The notes beneath the pieces were generated by a model that was not told where the DNA came from, searched no databases, and saw only the letters and a program-made list of their open reading frames with translations. The position numbers and the translations under genes are program-made. DNA of 40,789 nucleotides from Ettlia oleoabundans. Taxonomy: Eukaryota; Chlorophyta; Chlorophyceae; Chlamydomonadales. Shown here piece after piece: positions 23,401-34,800 of the stretch (within the stretch, counting starts at the first letter, position 1; each line of letters starts with the position of its first letter). The stretch is from contig JAAMXP010001636.1 in the NCBI GenBank assembly GCA_019693395.1, positions 1 to 40,789 on the forward strand. The letters run 5' to 3'.

Positions 23401-24794
23401 CGCCAGTGTAACTGCCTGCTGGCCTGCTCTGCTCTGATGGATTTCAGGCAGAGGTGTTCTTGCCTGCCCGCTTTGTGATTGCTCTGCTTCGATCTGCTGG
23501 CACCATGCGTTGTGCAGCTCCAACGAGCACCAACACCCCTCAGCCTTCTCCCCTTTTGGCCTCAGCACCATCAAGTATGCGCCTCCTGCACGCCAGCACC
23601 ACCACACACCTCTGCATGCAGCATCCACCTGCAACCCCCCCCTCCCATTCAAGCCTGCAGGGGGAGGGCGGCAGGTTTGTGAGGGGCGTCCAGTTCCAGC
23701 CGCGTCGGCCGCTGGAGTGCCACTTCAGCCTGGAGTACATGGGCGACCTACTGGCTGCGGTGGATGCTGCCCTGCACCCGCACATTCCAGCTGCGCAGCA
23801 GACTGGTCAAGTGGAGGGCCAACAGCAGGCTGGGCAAGATGTGGCGACAGCCTTGGCAGGAACGGAGGCGAGCCAGCTGGATGCTGTGCAGCCGCAGCAA
23901 GAAGCCCTGCAGTCACGCCCGCTGTCAGCGGCAGCCGCAGGAGCAACGGAGGCGGCGGGGGCGTTTGAACTTGTGGGAGGAGCAGCCGCCGCGGCTGGCG
24001 GCAGCTGCGGTGTGGCAGCCTGCCTGTTGACCGGGGAGGCTCATGCCGCATATGCCGCCGCCAGCAGCCAGGAAGAGCGGTACCAGCTGGCTCAACAGGC
24101 TGACGCCATGCTGGCAGCCTGCAGTACAACTAGCAGCACCGGTACTGCCATGGGTGCCGTTGGCGGCCCTGCAAGCCCAGGAGCAGTGGCGAGCGTGTAT
24201 GCCAGCGGCGGCGCCCTCTCCAGCTGTGTGCCCGCGCTGTGTGACGTGGCGCCAGCCGTGCTTCGCTCCCACTGGATGCTGAGGGTGCAGCTGGAGTGGG
24301 AGGCGGCGCTGGCCCAGCCCCTGGATCTGGCATGGCTGGCAAAGCGGCGGCGGCAGCGCAGGTGGGTGAAAGGGGGGTGGGGAGGGGCAGGGAGAGCAGG
24401 TCACAAGCCATGTAGACTGGTTGGCAGCTGGGGCTAGCAGCACCCGCACAGCCGGAACAGGCAGGAGGAAGGCTTGCAGCACGATAACCTTCAATGCCCC
24501 ACCATCTCTGCTCCAAGATTACACAACCGTTGGTGTGAATGCTTAGCGTTTGCGCGCCTCCTGTCTCCTCGAGGTTTTGAGGTTCCAGCTAACAGCAGGT
24601 CTGCTAACCTTGGCCTTGGACCCAGCTTGGCCCCCTCTCCCGCTTTGCCCTCCACCATTTGCCCAATACCAACGAAGGTATACCCTGTCACCTTCTGTTT
24701 GGCGTTGCTCTGCAGCGAGGTGGAGGCTCTCATGGACTGTGCCTGCCAGCAGCTGGCTCGCCTGCACCAAGCCGACTGGGGTGTGCGGGGCTGA
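14407..24794 (+). CDS. Large nuclear-type protein: B3/AbrB-like N-terminus, AT-hook, degenerate JmjC-like region
   Basis: 21 exons close in phase to 1657 residues: 14407-14581, 14779-16557, 16740-16809, 17062-17182, 17457-17574, 17934-18703, 18905-18967, 19336-19404, 19716-19818, 19993-20084, 20354-20440, 20647-20717, 20867-20963, 21432-21542, 21821-21898, 22172-22251, 22565-22625, 22845-22974, 23253-23371, 23661-24361, 24716-24794. The N-terminus (PILCAFKLKQPWLKYPTL; later LLKALGARAGDVLALVVQ) recalls B3/AbrB-type DNA-binding folds. A long Gln-rich linker follows, then basic KRVRR and an AT-hook core RRGRPPGR (~residue 585). Residues 1125-1245 resemble a JmjC domain: LFGPAGGGTNLTAFHLE gives H1145-x-E1147, QPPATLAAIRKLM follows, and QSMHAFISFGTVA gives H1226. 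No lysine sits at the usual 2-oxoglutarate position, so it may be inactive. Chromatin binding is inferred. The first splice junction is doubtful. Confidence 0.66.
16822..16852. repeat. 7-bp tandem repeat (CTGCCTG) in an intron
   Basis: About four copies of a CTGCCTG unit lie just downstream of the GTGAGC donor at 16810, inside the intron 16810-17061. Confidence 0.7.
20354..21542 (+). other. Exons encoding the candidate JmjC-like region
   Basis: Four exons (20354-20440, 20647-20717, 20867-20963, 21432-21542) encode the HxE motif, the QPP helix segment, an EEGVPL turn and the distal MHAF histidine. The first and last His are 81 residues apart. This is close to the spacing in known JmjC oxygenases (80 in FIH, 88 in KDM4A). 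Confidence 0.42.
21575..21612 (+). repeat. GGGGT repeat, possible G-quadruplex, in an intron
   Basis: A run of GGGGT units (ATTGGGGTGGGGTGGGGTGGGGTAGGG) sits in the intron 21543-21820. It has at least four G-tracts of three or more with one-base loops, enough for an intramolecular G-quadruplex on the transcribed RNA. Confidence 0.6.
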
Positions 24795-25213
24795 CAGCTC
24801 AAACAGCGCACTTTGCATTTCTGCAGAGCTTGCGGTCAGCGTAGCATGGCAAGGACTGCAGACGTTCTTATCTCTGTTGCAGCACCACAATGCTTATGCG
24901 CAACATGACAAGTACAACAGCTGCACGTCTGTTAGTTGAGAAAGGGGCTATCAGTGGGCGCATCACTTGCCACAGAATGGTCTTGGTGTTTCACACAGCC
25001 CTCTCAGGGATACAAGCAAACAGTTCTTATCAGGAACGTTTGTCGACAGCAGCAATATACTCCTGCTGACTCCTTTTAGCAAATTAAATTAATCAAAGAC
25101 CAGGCATCGCTGGGTAGGTGCAAACACCATGGGGCATTGGCGCATCGTTGCGTGATGCTGCAGCAAACCTGCCACTGGCAAAAGATCTTGTGCCACTCCC
25201 AAAACCAAACTTG
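24795..25213. other. Convergent intergenic region
   Basis: This stretch lies between the stop of the large + strand gene and the stop of the - strand CZIB gene, so it holds both 3' UTRs. No exon is seen. There is a short AT-rich patch at about 25075-25095. Confidence 0.45.
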
Positions 25214-26931
25214 TCATTTTTTGTGCGTCTTAAAGCTCGAATCCACGCCCATGATGGACACAGACTCCCCCAACTTCTCATCAAAATCAGCCCACTCACT
25301 GCGGCAAGGGGGTGGGACAGCACCAGTGGATAATGGTAAGCAGCAGGAAGCCGCAGGGGGGGGTGGCCGGGTGTGTGGGTGGGGGTTCTCTACAACTTCC
25401 CACACTGCTCAGGCAGTGCACAACCAGCCTGGGCACCTTTGATTTCTGGCAATGGATGGCAACACAACCCGCAGTAGGTTGCAGCTGTGGCAACCAGGAG
25501 TAAGCCAAGTGGCAGCAGCGACAGCAACAATGCAGTGACAAATGGACAATAATGCTGGGGGCAGGGACAACATGGTGGGCATCAGCGGATCTAGCAGTAA
25601 GATGTACAGCAGTATGACCTGCATGGGCTGCAAGAATCGAAGGACGTCCCTACAGCTGGCCTGAGTCAAACACCAACAAACACTCCACCTTGCCTCTTGT
25701 CAGCTTAGACATGTACCAACAGGCGGCTGGCGGGAGATGCCGGCACAACAACGTGTTGGCAGCACTGTTGGCGGCGGCTCACCCCTCGCTCAGGTCCGCC
25801 TCAAATGTCTGGCCCCCCTTGCTCTTTACTAGGAAAACACCCGGCTTGTAGCTGACGGGCTCAAGACCCCGGCACTCAAAACCCATCACCGGCACAAACT
25901 GCAGGTGCACAGCAGGAGGGGGGGGGGTCCGTTTTTCATTCAAATCCCTGTAAGCTGGCACCGGAACCGGTGTTTTTACATGCACCTCCCTGCCAAGAAA
26001 GTGACACCAATGACAGCGCACCTTGTTGGCGTCATCAGCAGTGATATTTCGCGTCACACCCTTCACGGTCTCCACATTCAAGTATGCCTGCACCAAACCC
26101 AGTGGGCGCAGCAGCGGTTGTGCCGGTTGCAGTGCACAAACCACATGGGCTGCAGCTGCCTGCCTGGCACGAGAGCGAGGAGTAGGAGGTCTTGCAGCCC
26201 ACACAGGGCTCCCTCCATCATACGACAGTTCTTCCAGCTCCCAAACCCCACACCTCCACGCGTTGCCAAGTGCCCTGCTCGCAAGGTCCCATACCCACCT
26301 GGTGCTTAGCGCTGCGGTCCCACTTTAGGCAAAAGTTCGCTGTGCCTCTGCTGTTGTCAAGGTCATGCTGCTCCGCTGGGTCAATCACCACATCCTCCCG
26401 CACATCCTCGCCAACGCTGTTCTTTACCTGCATTAAAATAGCGCGTCCCACACCCACCGTATTATAAGGTGGTGGGAGGAAAGCACCAACAAATTTTTCT
26501 ATGGAGGAATAGCACGAACAGCCGGGCCTGACATTAGATGTATTCAAACAGGAGGTGCTTGCAGAGCATGCCAGCAGGCTGATGGCGCAGCCCCGATGCC
26601 TGCGGAGCGACAGCGAAAGTAGTTTACCGTCATGACATAGTGTGCTCCAGGGGGCAAAGAGACGGATTCCACATTCTCCATCTCCTCCAGCTTGATGCAG
26701 AGCAAGATAAACTGTGATGGCAGGAAAGGGTGGCAAGCAGGACCAGCGGAAAGTTGCAAACTTGCTCATACTGCGCAACCGGCATGCGCTAGGCAGCAGA
26801 GCGCCGCCGCTGTTGGCCGGTCCCTCAAGCGGGCGACACCCAGCTGCGCTGTGCACAGATACATCTGCCGCGTGCAATATGCACGATAGCATGAGCCTGA
26901 CAGCGAACGAAGCTGCCTGGCTCACCACCAT
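25214..26931 (-). CDS. CZIB: CZIB/DUF866 (UPF0587) family protein lacking its zinc-binding CxxC pairs
   Basis: Six exons on the minus strand close in phase: 26931-26926 (just M-V), 26711-26628, 26427-26299, 26087-26022, 25898-25783 and 25298-25214, giving 161 residues; human CZIB has 160. Family marks are the start MVFILLCIKLEEMENVESV, RGTAN, MGFECRGLEPV, GQTFEADLSEGEWADFDEK and the final ESVSI strand. Normal members bind one zinc through two CxxC pairs. Here the first slot reads K32-N-S-V35 and the second C63-L-K-W66, so three of four ligands are gone, while the rest of the fold looks intact. It is therefore either a zinc-independent paralogue or a relaxed copy; the intact splicing and length argue against a simple pseudogene. 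Human CZIB's role is poorly known, so no function is assigned. It is transcribed divergently from the BTB-like gene. Confidence 0.9.
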
Positions 26932-27140
26932 CGATCAAATGTGCGCACCAACCACGATGGAAGGAACTTCAAGACTAACGCTTGCGAGACACGCTTCATC
27001 TACACGCCAGGCATAGCGCGAATGCTTAGCACAGGCACACGTGGCATGTTGTGCCTGCTATGCCCCTTGCCAGTCTTCAAATTTCGATTTCCTGGAGTTG
27101 GTCCATGATCAGGGGCGCTCCATGTCCGCCCCGCATCACC
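26932..27140. promoter_or_regulatory. Shared divergent promoter region
   Basis: 209 bp separate the - strand CZIB ATG (26931) from the + strand ATG at 27141. Both promoters and 5' UTRs must fit here unless upstream non-coding exons exist. No clear TATA box is visible on either strand. Confidence 0.5.
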
Positions 27141-30100
27141 ATGAAACTTCTGGATCGGGTGCTTACACCGCGGGGCAGAAAGCCCGACGCCAGCTCCTCG
27201 CTTGCCTTGCCTCTTACGGCGTTGAACGCACCTCTCGAGTCACCTCGGGGTAATGGCGCATCAACACCGCGTCGAGCAGCCTCACTGAGGAAGCTGGTGT
27301 CTGCGGCAGGGCGCATGCTGACACCAAGAGGGCGCCGCCCAGGGGAGGGAGAGACAGCTCAGGATGTTTTCAACAGCCCTAGAACCGGTGGCAGCGACGC
27401 CCAGCGCACGCAGGCGTACCAGCCCACCCTGACGGGCCTCATGGAGCAGCAGCTGCGCCTGTCTGGGCGGTTTACAACTCAGCCCCAGCTTTCTGCCAGG
27501 GAGCGCACTGAGACAGACGGAGGCAGCGACACTTTGTCAGAGGCGGATTCAGACCTGAGCAGCCTCGATGGGTTTGGAGAGTATGCCCGTCAACTAGGGC
27601 CCGCACCAAGCTCAACGGCGAAGGGAGGGCAGGAGGCCTTCTCATCAGAAAGCTCCGACTCCCTGCCTTCCACAGACGACCTCCCGTGAGTGTCTGCTGT
27701 CTTGTTGTATTTCCTGCATATTTCTTGCCTGCAGTTTTCCCTTGCAGCCGGTCAATTTGTGTGGGCTGCACATGCTATCACTGAGTGGCCGCCTGCTGCA
27801 ACACCCACAAAAGTAAACTGCAGGCGTAGTATTGCAACATTATGCAACATCAATCTGCTGTCCATCCACACAGGTCTCCTCGCCAGCTCACCGCGCCGGT
27901 GCAACTCTGCTCGCCACAGCCATCCGCTCGCGACAGCCATCGGGCAGCAGAGGACCTGCAGCTGCTCCTGCAGGTGTGCTGCACCTTTTTTGTTTCTGTA
28001 AGCGCACAACCATGTCTTACATTCTTGCATGTCCGAGCAGGCGGTTATGTGCTTCATGAAGAGTTGGCCCATGTGCAATGGGACCTGTGCGTGGCAACAA
28101 GAGTTTCTCCTGCGCAGATTCTCTTAGGGACGTCTCTGCACATGGTGCTCAATCAACCAGCATGGTCAGCAGGTAGAGATATTCACTGCAGCAGTTCCTA
28201 CTCCACAACTGTCTGTGCAGGCGGGTGAGCTGCCCGTCAACCGCCACCGCCTGGCCAGGCTGCTGGTCTATGCCGACAGCCTGGGCAGCGAAGCGTTCAC
28301 AAGTGAGACAACATGCCACAGCAGATGTGCAGACGTTTCTTCGGACAAAAGCATGTGCCCCCTCAGCTCCCGCCTCCCTGCGATCACATTACAGCAGCAC
28401 CATTACAAGCCATCGACCCCATCTGCTTAGTCACCATATCTCCCTTGCTCTGTGCTCCAGGCCTCTCCCCGCAGCTGGGCTATGAGCGCTGTGTGGCTCT
28501 GCTGCTCCAGCTGCTGCTGCCCTTGCCACTTCCTGCACGCTCTGGGGCGCTAGTGCAGCTGCAGTCGCTGCTGTCTAGCCAGCTGATGACCTACCTGGGC
28601 AGCGGGCTGGAACGGGTGTTGGAAAGCGAGCGGGCCTGCCAGGTGCGCTGTCCTGCAAAGTGGCGGGGAGAGGTTTGGCCATCACGGCTGGGCTGGGCTA
28701 GGCAAGTGCATGCAGTGGTGGCGAAATGGCTACTACTACATGTGTGGCGAGACCTTTATCAACAACCTCTGGATGGTGCACCTCCATTTGCTGGACCAAA
28801 TGCCTGCCTTACTGCACGTTCCCTTTCTGCCCCACCCTGCAGCGATTCTGTCGTCTGCCCTTCGAGGTGTCCTCCTGGCTGCTTGAGAATGGACCCTGTG
28901 ATCGTGGGGAAACACGTGCGCACATGTGCCTCTTAATCCTGGCACTGCGTTTGATGCATGGTTCTGTTACTTAAAACAAACTGCTCCCGGCTCGGGCCAT
29001 AAGCCTTGCTTTCTCAAGCAATGAGGACCACAAAGCTGCCCAAACCATCCTGCTTCAAGAGCTCATACCTCCCCTTCTGTCGTGTTGCTGTTGTGATCTG
29101 GCAATTGCAGTGTTTGACCTGGCAAACCTGTGGCTAGAGCAGCAGCGGAGGGCTACCAATGCAGAACAGCAGCAGGCGTTGGCAGCGCTGGTGTGGCGTC
29201 GGCCCCTGGCCGCCGACTTCCTGCGCTGCATGGCCGCCAACCTGCCGTGGGCGGCTGAGTTTGTGGCAGCTAGTGGGCTGCGCCCGGCACGGCCGCCGCG
29301 CTCGCTAGACGGCAGGTTCTCTTTCACAGCGGAGGTGAGTCGGCATCAAGTCTATGGATGCGAACCACAGCACCGTGGCCATATGCACCAGTAGTTTAAC
29401 TATATGACTTTGAACCAGGACGTGCTGTCAACTCCGTGACAGCCCAGCTGTCCACCACTCCGCCAATGAGTTTGTAGGCATAGCGATACGCATTGGCTTG
29501 CTTTAGACTTATGGCTGTGCCCTGCAGCCACGGCTATTTAGAGTGCACACAGTTGCCCCGTTTCCTACTCCCACCACCTCATTCTCCCCCAAGCAATGCC
29601 CACCCAACCGCATAACCACCCAACCATGCCCAAGACACCCGCCCGCTTTGCAGTTCGACCTGTACGACTTCCTTGAGCTTCAGCAGTCGGCACTGGCACA
29701 GGGTCGCCCCCAGCAGCAGCAGTCGCCGGCAGTGTATTGCGGCGGCTACTGCTGGTTAGTATACTTGCGTCGCAAGTCGCAACATGTGCGCCTGCTCACG
29801 CTCCTGTTCGGGTTCATGCCCCTTATCTGTATTCCCGCTGCCTACAGCCCACCACCCAGTCAACGTCTGGCACATGTGTATGCCAGTTCCTCCAACCCTT
29901 GCACTCAGCAGACTGTGCCGTTGCCTCTATTGCACGGTGCAGGTGGGCAGTCCTGTCTGCCAGCCCGCGGCACAATCGCTTTGAGCTATACGCTTCATGC
30001 GCCCCGTTCTCCCTCTTCCAGGAGCCCTTCAGGGCCTCCCTGCAGCCAGCGGCAGGTGGGTGGCTGTTAGGTCCTGGGCGGGGTGCCTGGGCATTGCCAG

Positions 30101-30795
30101 CTACGGGGATCGTATAACCTAGCAAGCATGTTCAAGCTTGTGAACAGCCGTGGCTCAGTATGCTGCCCTGAACCCCACTCTGTGCAGATGTGCGCTTCTG
30201 CTTCCTTGGCAAGACCAGCCTGGCTGAATGGAGGCAGACAAATGCGCAACGCCTGGAGGCCATGCACATCCACTGGGGCGGACCAGCCTTCTGGGCACCA
30301 GCAGGCAGCTCAGCGGCGCTGGCAGGCAGCAGCTCGTCACCTACGCCTGCTGGAGTTGGTCGTTACCCGGCATCAATTGGCCCCGTGGCGGCAGCAGCAC
30401 GGCCAGACACTGCTCGTGGACCACGTCCCACGCGGCAGCCCAGCAGGCTCAGCATTTCCAGTAGCGGCAGCATTCCTAGCGCTGCAGTTGCGGCGGCTGT
30501 GGCAGAGGCACCAGTTAGTGCAAGGTCCCAAAGTCACAGTCTACGCCGTGCAAGCTCAGGTGCCCCGGTGGCTGTCAGCCCAACTGGCAGCGTGGGCAGC
30601 AGCGGTGCTCTAACACCTGGCTACATCAGTGCAGCTGAATCAGCAGGGGCCCTCACCGTCAGGCACATGGAGTCAGATGGGTTGCAGCTGCAGCACTTGA
30701 CAACAGAGCAGGTGATTGCGGAAGTCCGGCGGTCCTGCCCCTATGCCTGGGGAGCCTCCTTGCGGGTTCGAGTGCACATCAAGCTGCTGGGCTGA
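27141..30795 (+). CDS. BTB/BACK-like protein with Ser-rich insert
   Basis: Nine exons close in phase: 27141-27685, 27874-27973, 28221-28302, 28461-28642, 28843-28903, 29111-29334, 29654-29754, 29943-30055 and 30188-30795, giving 671 residues. The ATG at 27141 (CACCATGA) has the best context. The N-terminus has two copies of a basic motif, RVLTPRGRKPD and RMLTPRGRRPG, within a Ser/Pro-rich region likely disordered and phosphorylated. Residues ~205-320 (ELPVNRHRLARLLVYADSLG, GYERCVALLLQLLLP, RLPFEVSSWLLEN) look like the end of a BTB domain plus BACK helices. Residues ~400-500 (FDLYDFLELQQ, VYCGGYCWWAVLSAS, RFELYASCAPFSLFQEPF, VRFCFLGK) look like a beta-sandwich, perhaps MATH-like. A Ser/Ala-rich insert precedes the C-terminal end (WGASLRVRVHIKLLG). 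If BTB, it could be a CUL3 adaptor; this is tentative. Confidence 0.6.
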
Positions 30796-31125
30796 GCTTG
30801 CACTGATGCAAGGGCACAGCGCAGGGAATGATTGGCCGGCCTGCAGCACCAATAGATATTGCTGATTGTGTTCAGAGATGGCGTGCCAATGAGACATTTG
30901 ATATCAGTTGTTTTTGCGAGCCGATGTGAGGCTGATTGATCCTCCTCCTTGCGTTCCACCTTCTCTTGTTTGGCAGACGCTGGTATGCATAGCGATCTTA
31001 GTGGCATAGCCCGCAGTGAAGCCCTCACTATGTATTCCTTTAAGCACAAGCGGCCACAGTGTGACATGGTATTGATAAAGCTGGCGTGAGGCTTCTCTTC
31101 CGCCAGTTATGCGCCATTCACCCAA

Positions 31126-31130
31126 TGTAA
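31126..31130 (+). terminator. Possible TGTAA poly(A) signal for the BTB-like gene
   Basis: TGTAA about 330 bases after the TGA at 30793-30795, the usual chlorophyte motif at a plausible 3' UTR length. Chance occurrence cannot be excluded. Confidence 0.28.
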
Positions 31131-31399
31131 GTTTCCTTCGCTGACATCCTTTGATACATATAATACCAAGCACCAAGCACTTCATCATTTGCTCACCGAA
31201 GGCAGTGTCTGACCTTCAGTCCTTCACAGGCTGTCCAAAGCTTGCAAGTAGGGCCACACGGAGGCTAAGGGCCGTGACCAGCTTTCAATCACGTGCGAAT
31301 AACTCAAAACCGCCACATCTCAGCCTTGCTACCCCTGCTGAGCACAGTTGTGCTTGCTGCAGCAACTCCAGCGGTGCGGCTGCATGCTACGCCAGCGGG

Positions 31400-31452
31400 G
31401 CATGGTTGCGGTTGCGGCGCCACTCCAGCTGGGCATGGTTGCGGTTGCGGTG
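31400..31452. repeat. 33-bp-spaced direct repeat
   Basis: GCATGGTTGCGGTTGCGG occurs twice with a period of 33 bp. No exon context supports coding. Confidence 0.6.
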
Positions 31453-31803
31453 GTGCAACATAAGCTGCGGCCAGACGGAGCAACTCAAGTCCCACCCCAC
31501 CTTCACTACCACTGCAAACAACCGCAAGTACATCCCGCTCCTCGATGGCCCCCCAACCCGCGCTCACTGCTCCTTGTAGAGAGAGATATGTAGACAATTA
31601 AATAAGATTAGGAGTTTGCCAGAGAACAAGAACAGGAGAACAGGAGTTTGCCAGCGCAGTCCGCCATGGCAGGGCGCCAATGCCAAGTGCGGCGAGCTTT
31701 CATGTATTTACCTGCGACTGACTATTTACCCATTGCGTCCATAGTCACGGTCCTTAAACGATCATAGTTTGAAAGCGCGTGCGCCTTTGAAGGCCTACAC
31801 AGA

Positions 31804-34800
31804 ATGCAAAGCAATTGTCTGTTGACGGGCAAGAGGCAGTCGCATTCGTTGCTGCGGCGGAATGCGGTCTCACGACGCCGTCAGGGAAGCCTCGTGACTC
31901 GGGCGCGGGAAACGAAAGAGCAGCGCACAGAAACACCCCCAGATTCCGCGCCAGAGCCCTCTGGGGTGAGTTTAAACAGCGAGGGCGCCAACCCATTTTG
32001 CGGCAGCAGGGTTGGCTGCCGGCCGACGCCAACACCGCGGCCTTGCTGCCACCCGCTGCCCTTGGTCCCAGACCTGCCCTTTCTCAACCACCTCTGCCAC
32101 CAGCAGGGCTTTCAAGTCACACATAATGCCCTTTGATGCTGTATGACGTCTCCTAGTGATGCCTAACAATGCAGGCCCGCAAGCCGGCCAAGCCAGGAGT
32201 AGATCGGCCGCTGACCGAGCTTGATGTGCTGGCGCTGCGCCCACGCACCAAGCCGCGCAAGATGGAATGGCCAATGCAGCGCAGCTGGACGGCAGTGGCA
32301 TGGTGCGCCGCATTGCGCAACCCAGTTGCTATGCATTGCGACCAACACACTTCTAGTGCAACTCACAAGTGCTGGCAAAGCAGGCTGTCAGTCAATATTG
32401 CAAGGAAGTTCTGTATGTCTGGCTCTGATACCATGTCTTTTCCCTACAGCCTTCCCGTACCCGCCTCACATCATGTCACGTCAACTTGCAGGGACCAGTT
32501 CATTGAGAGCGCTGAGGACATAGGGCGGCACCTGGGTCGCGCCATCCAGGACCTGCCCTCCACCAAGGCTTTTGACAAGCTCATCGGCAAGAATGGAAGG
32601 CTGCGCCTGCAGGCAGACAAGCCGGTGGTGCTGGTGCTGGGCAGCGGCTGGGGTGCGCACTCACTCATGAAGGTGCGTCAACATTGGAAAGGCAGGAGAA
32701 GGAGTGGATCGCAGGACTGGCAGTGTATGTGCTTAGTGGTGCAGGTGCAGGTGCACTTACAGGTCGTGCTAATGGACTCGCCAGCTGGCGTGAAATGAAT
32801 CCTGCCAAGCATGCTCCGTCAGCAACCAGCTGACTCAGACATTTGGCTCCGAACTGTTTTGACTCGTGCTACCACCCGCAGGCACCTGCTCTGTTCTCCT
32901 GCTACCACCCTTCATGCCACCTGGCTGATTTCTCCTGTGCTTGCCATGCTCTGCAGGTTATAGACACGGACACGTACGAGGTGGTGTGTGTCAGCCCCCG
33001 CAACTACTTCCTCTTCACGCCCATGCTACCCAGGTGAGGCTGCCAGGATTTCACCTGGGTTTCATCTTGATCTACCGGCCAGCATTGCAGCCCCACGCTG
33101 TGCTCCCAACCCTGGCTGTTATGTTGCCGCCGCACCATCTCTCCACCCATCTCTCCAATCCTCTTTGATGACGTTCTGCTGCCCTACCGGCTCCCATGCC
33201 TCAACCTCGGCGCCCTGTTACCCTCCTGCCTTCCCCGTGTCAACCTTTTCCATGTTGCCACCTGCAGCACGGCTGTTGGCACTGTTGAGTTCCGCTCTCT
33301 CCTGGAGCCGGTGCGTGTGGCCAACCCCTTTGTGGGCTACTTTGAAGCGGTGTGCGACAGGGTGGACCTGGAGGAGAAGGTGGGTGGAATTGTCCACAGT
33401 CCATGTTGTTAGCCCTCAAACTAAGGGTTGAAGAGCGGTTTCCAGTTGCGTCACTGGTTAAGGTGTTGTTACAACCAAGGCGGTCCGCCGAAGCTTGCGT
33501 GTTCCCTTACAGTTATTGCATGAGCTTGAACCCAAGGGACACCTCAGCCCCCCCTGCGGAGTTGGTTTGTATTCAGGGGGTGCTCCAATCCAAAGGGCTG
33601 CCACTTGCAGGTGGCTTACTGCACGGGCAAGAACCCCTACCAGGACGGGCGGCTGCCTCAGTTTGAGATTCCCTTCGACATACTGGTTGTGTCTGTGGGG
33701 GAGCAGCCCGCCACCTTCAACACACCCGGGGTGCAGGAGCACTGCTTCTTCATGAAGGAGGTGGGTGTCACATGGGGCAGAGTTTCAGGGGCAGCAGACA
33801 GGGATGGGGCACCGTGTAGGCTCTGTGAAGGCAGGTCCTGGGATTGCCATGGTACTTTGCTGGTTGCATGCCTGCTCACATGCCACTCTGGATGTTTGCA
33901 TTGCCAATCCACCTGCGTCCCTGCTCTGCCCATCTACATGCCCGGTAGGTTGCGTGGTGAAACACCCACTCTTGGTCACAAAGTTACTGTAGACGGGCTG
34001 ATTTGTTTTGCAGATCCCAGACAGCGTGGAGCTGCGTCAGCGTATCCAGGCGCAGTTTGAGCTGGCGGCGCTGCCTAGCACAAGCGCGGAGGGCACAGCT
34101 GCAGCCCTGCACTTTGTGGTGGTGGGAGGGGGGCCTACAGGTGCGTCAATCACGCTGCTGTAATGGCTGAGCTAGCACTGATACAACGGTTCCGAGTCAG
34201 GAAGGGCCACCAACAAGAATTCTATGCGGCCTGGCTGCTGTCGTTGCACCAATCCTTCCTGCCATCAAAACCTGCCACACCCACTGGTCGGCTGTTAGCT
34301 TGCCCTGCCTTGTGGCAGGTGTGGAATTTGCGGGTACGCTGAGCGATTTTCTACGCGAGGATTTGAGGAAGAAGTATCCCGAGCTCATGCCTTACGTTCG
34401 CGTCACCCTGCTCAACAGCGCTCAGACAATCCTCTCACAGTTTGATGAAAAGTGAGTTGCGGGGGCACTGCATTTGTGAGTAATGGTGCAGAGGGAAAGT
34501 ACGCCATTTTCAACTTCTGCAGGTTTAGGAAGCGGCAGCGTTTGTGTTGGTTATGCCTGGACCTGGCTGCTCTACTATGTATGTGTATGTGAGAGTGGCC
34601 TGACCATGCAGTGGTTGCATCTGTGTGCCGCCGCTTGCTGTTGCGTAGGATGCAGCGGCATGCCCTGGATAATTTCCAGCGCGTGGGTGTGGAGGTCCGG
34701 ACGGGCGTGCGTGTGACAGAGGTGCGTCTGTCGCAGCACCCAGGGCCTTCAGCCGAGCACGACACTGCGCTTTTCACCTGTGATGGCGAGCATGTTTGTA

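Larger units (their letters stand above)
30796..31803 (+). other. Intergenic, ~1 kb
   Basis: No supported exon. A TGTAA lies at 31126-31130, about 330 bases after the BTB-like stop. Two copies of GCATGGTTGCGGTTGCGG, 33 bp apart, lie around 31400-31450. A 12-bp direct repeat GGAGTTTGCCAG occurs at 31611-31622 and 31643-31654. Confidence 0.4.

Noticed and set aside
23454..23660. Coding extension upstream of the exon at 23661
   Set aside because: The stretch is Pro/Thr-rich intron-like sequence ending in a good CTGCAG acceptor at 23660.
28031..28120. Possible extra exon GGYVLHEELAHVQWDLCVAT in the BTB-like gene
   Set aside because: A direct splice from 27973 to 28221 keeps phase 0 and reads well; the candidate exon lacks a clear donor.
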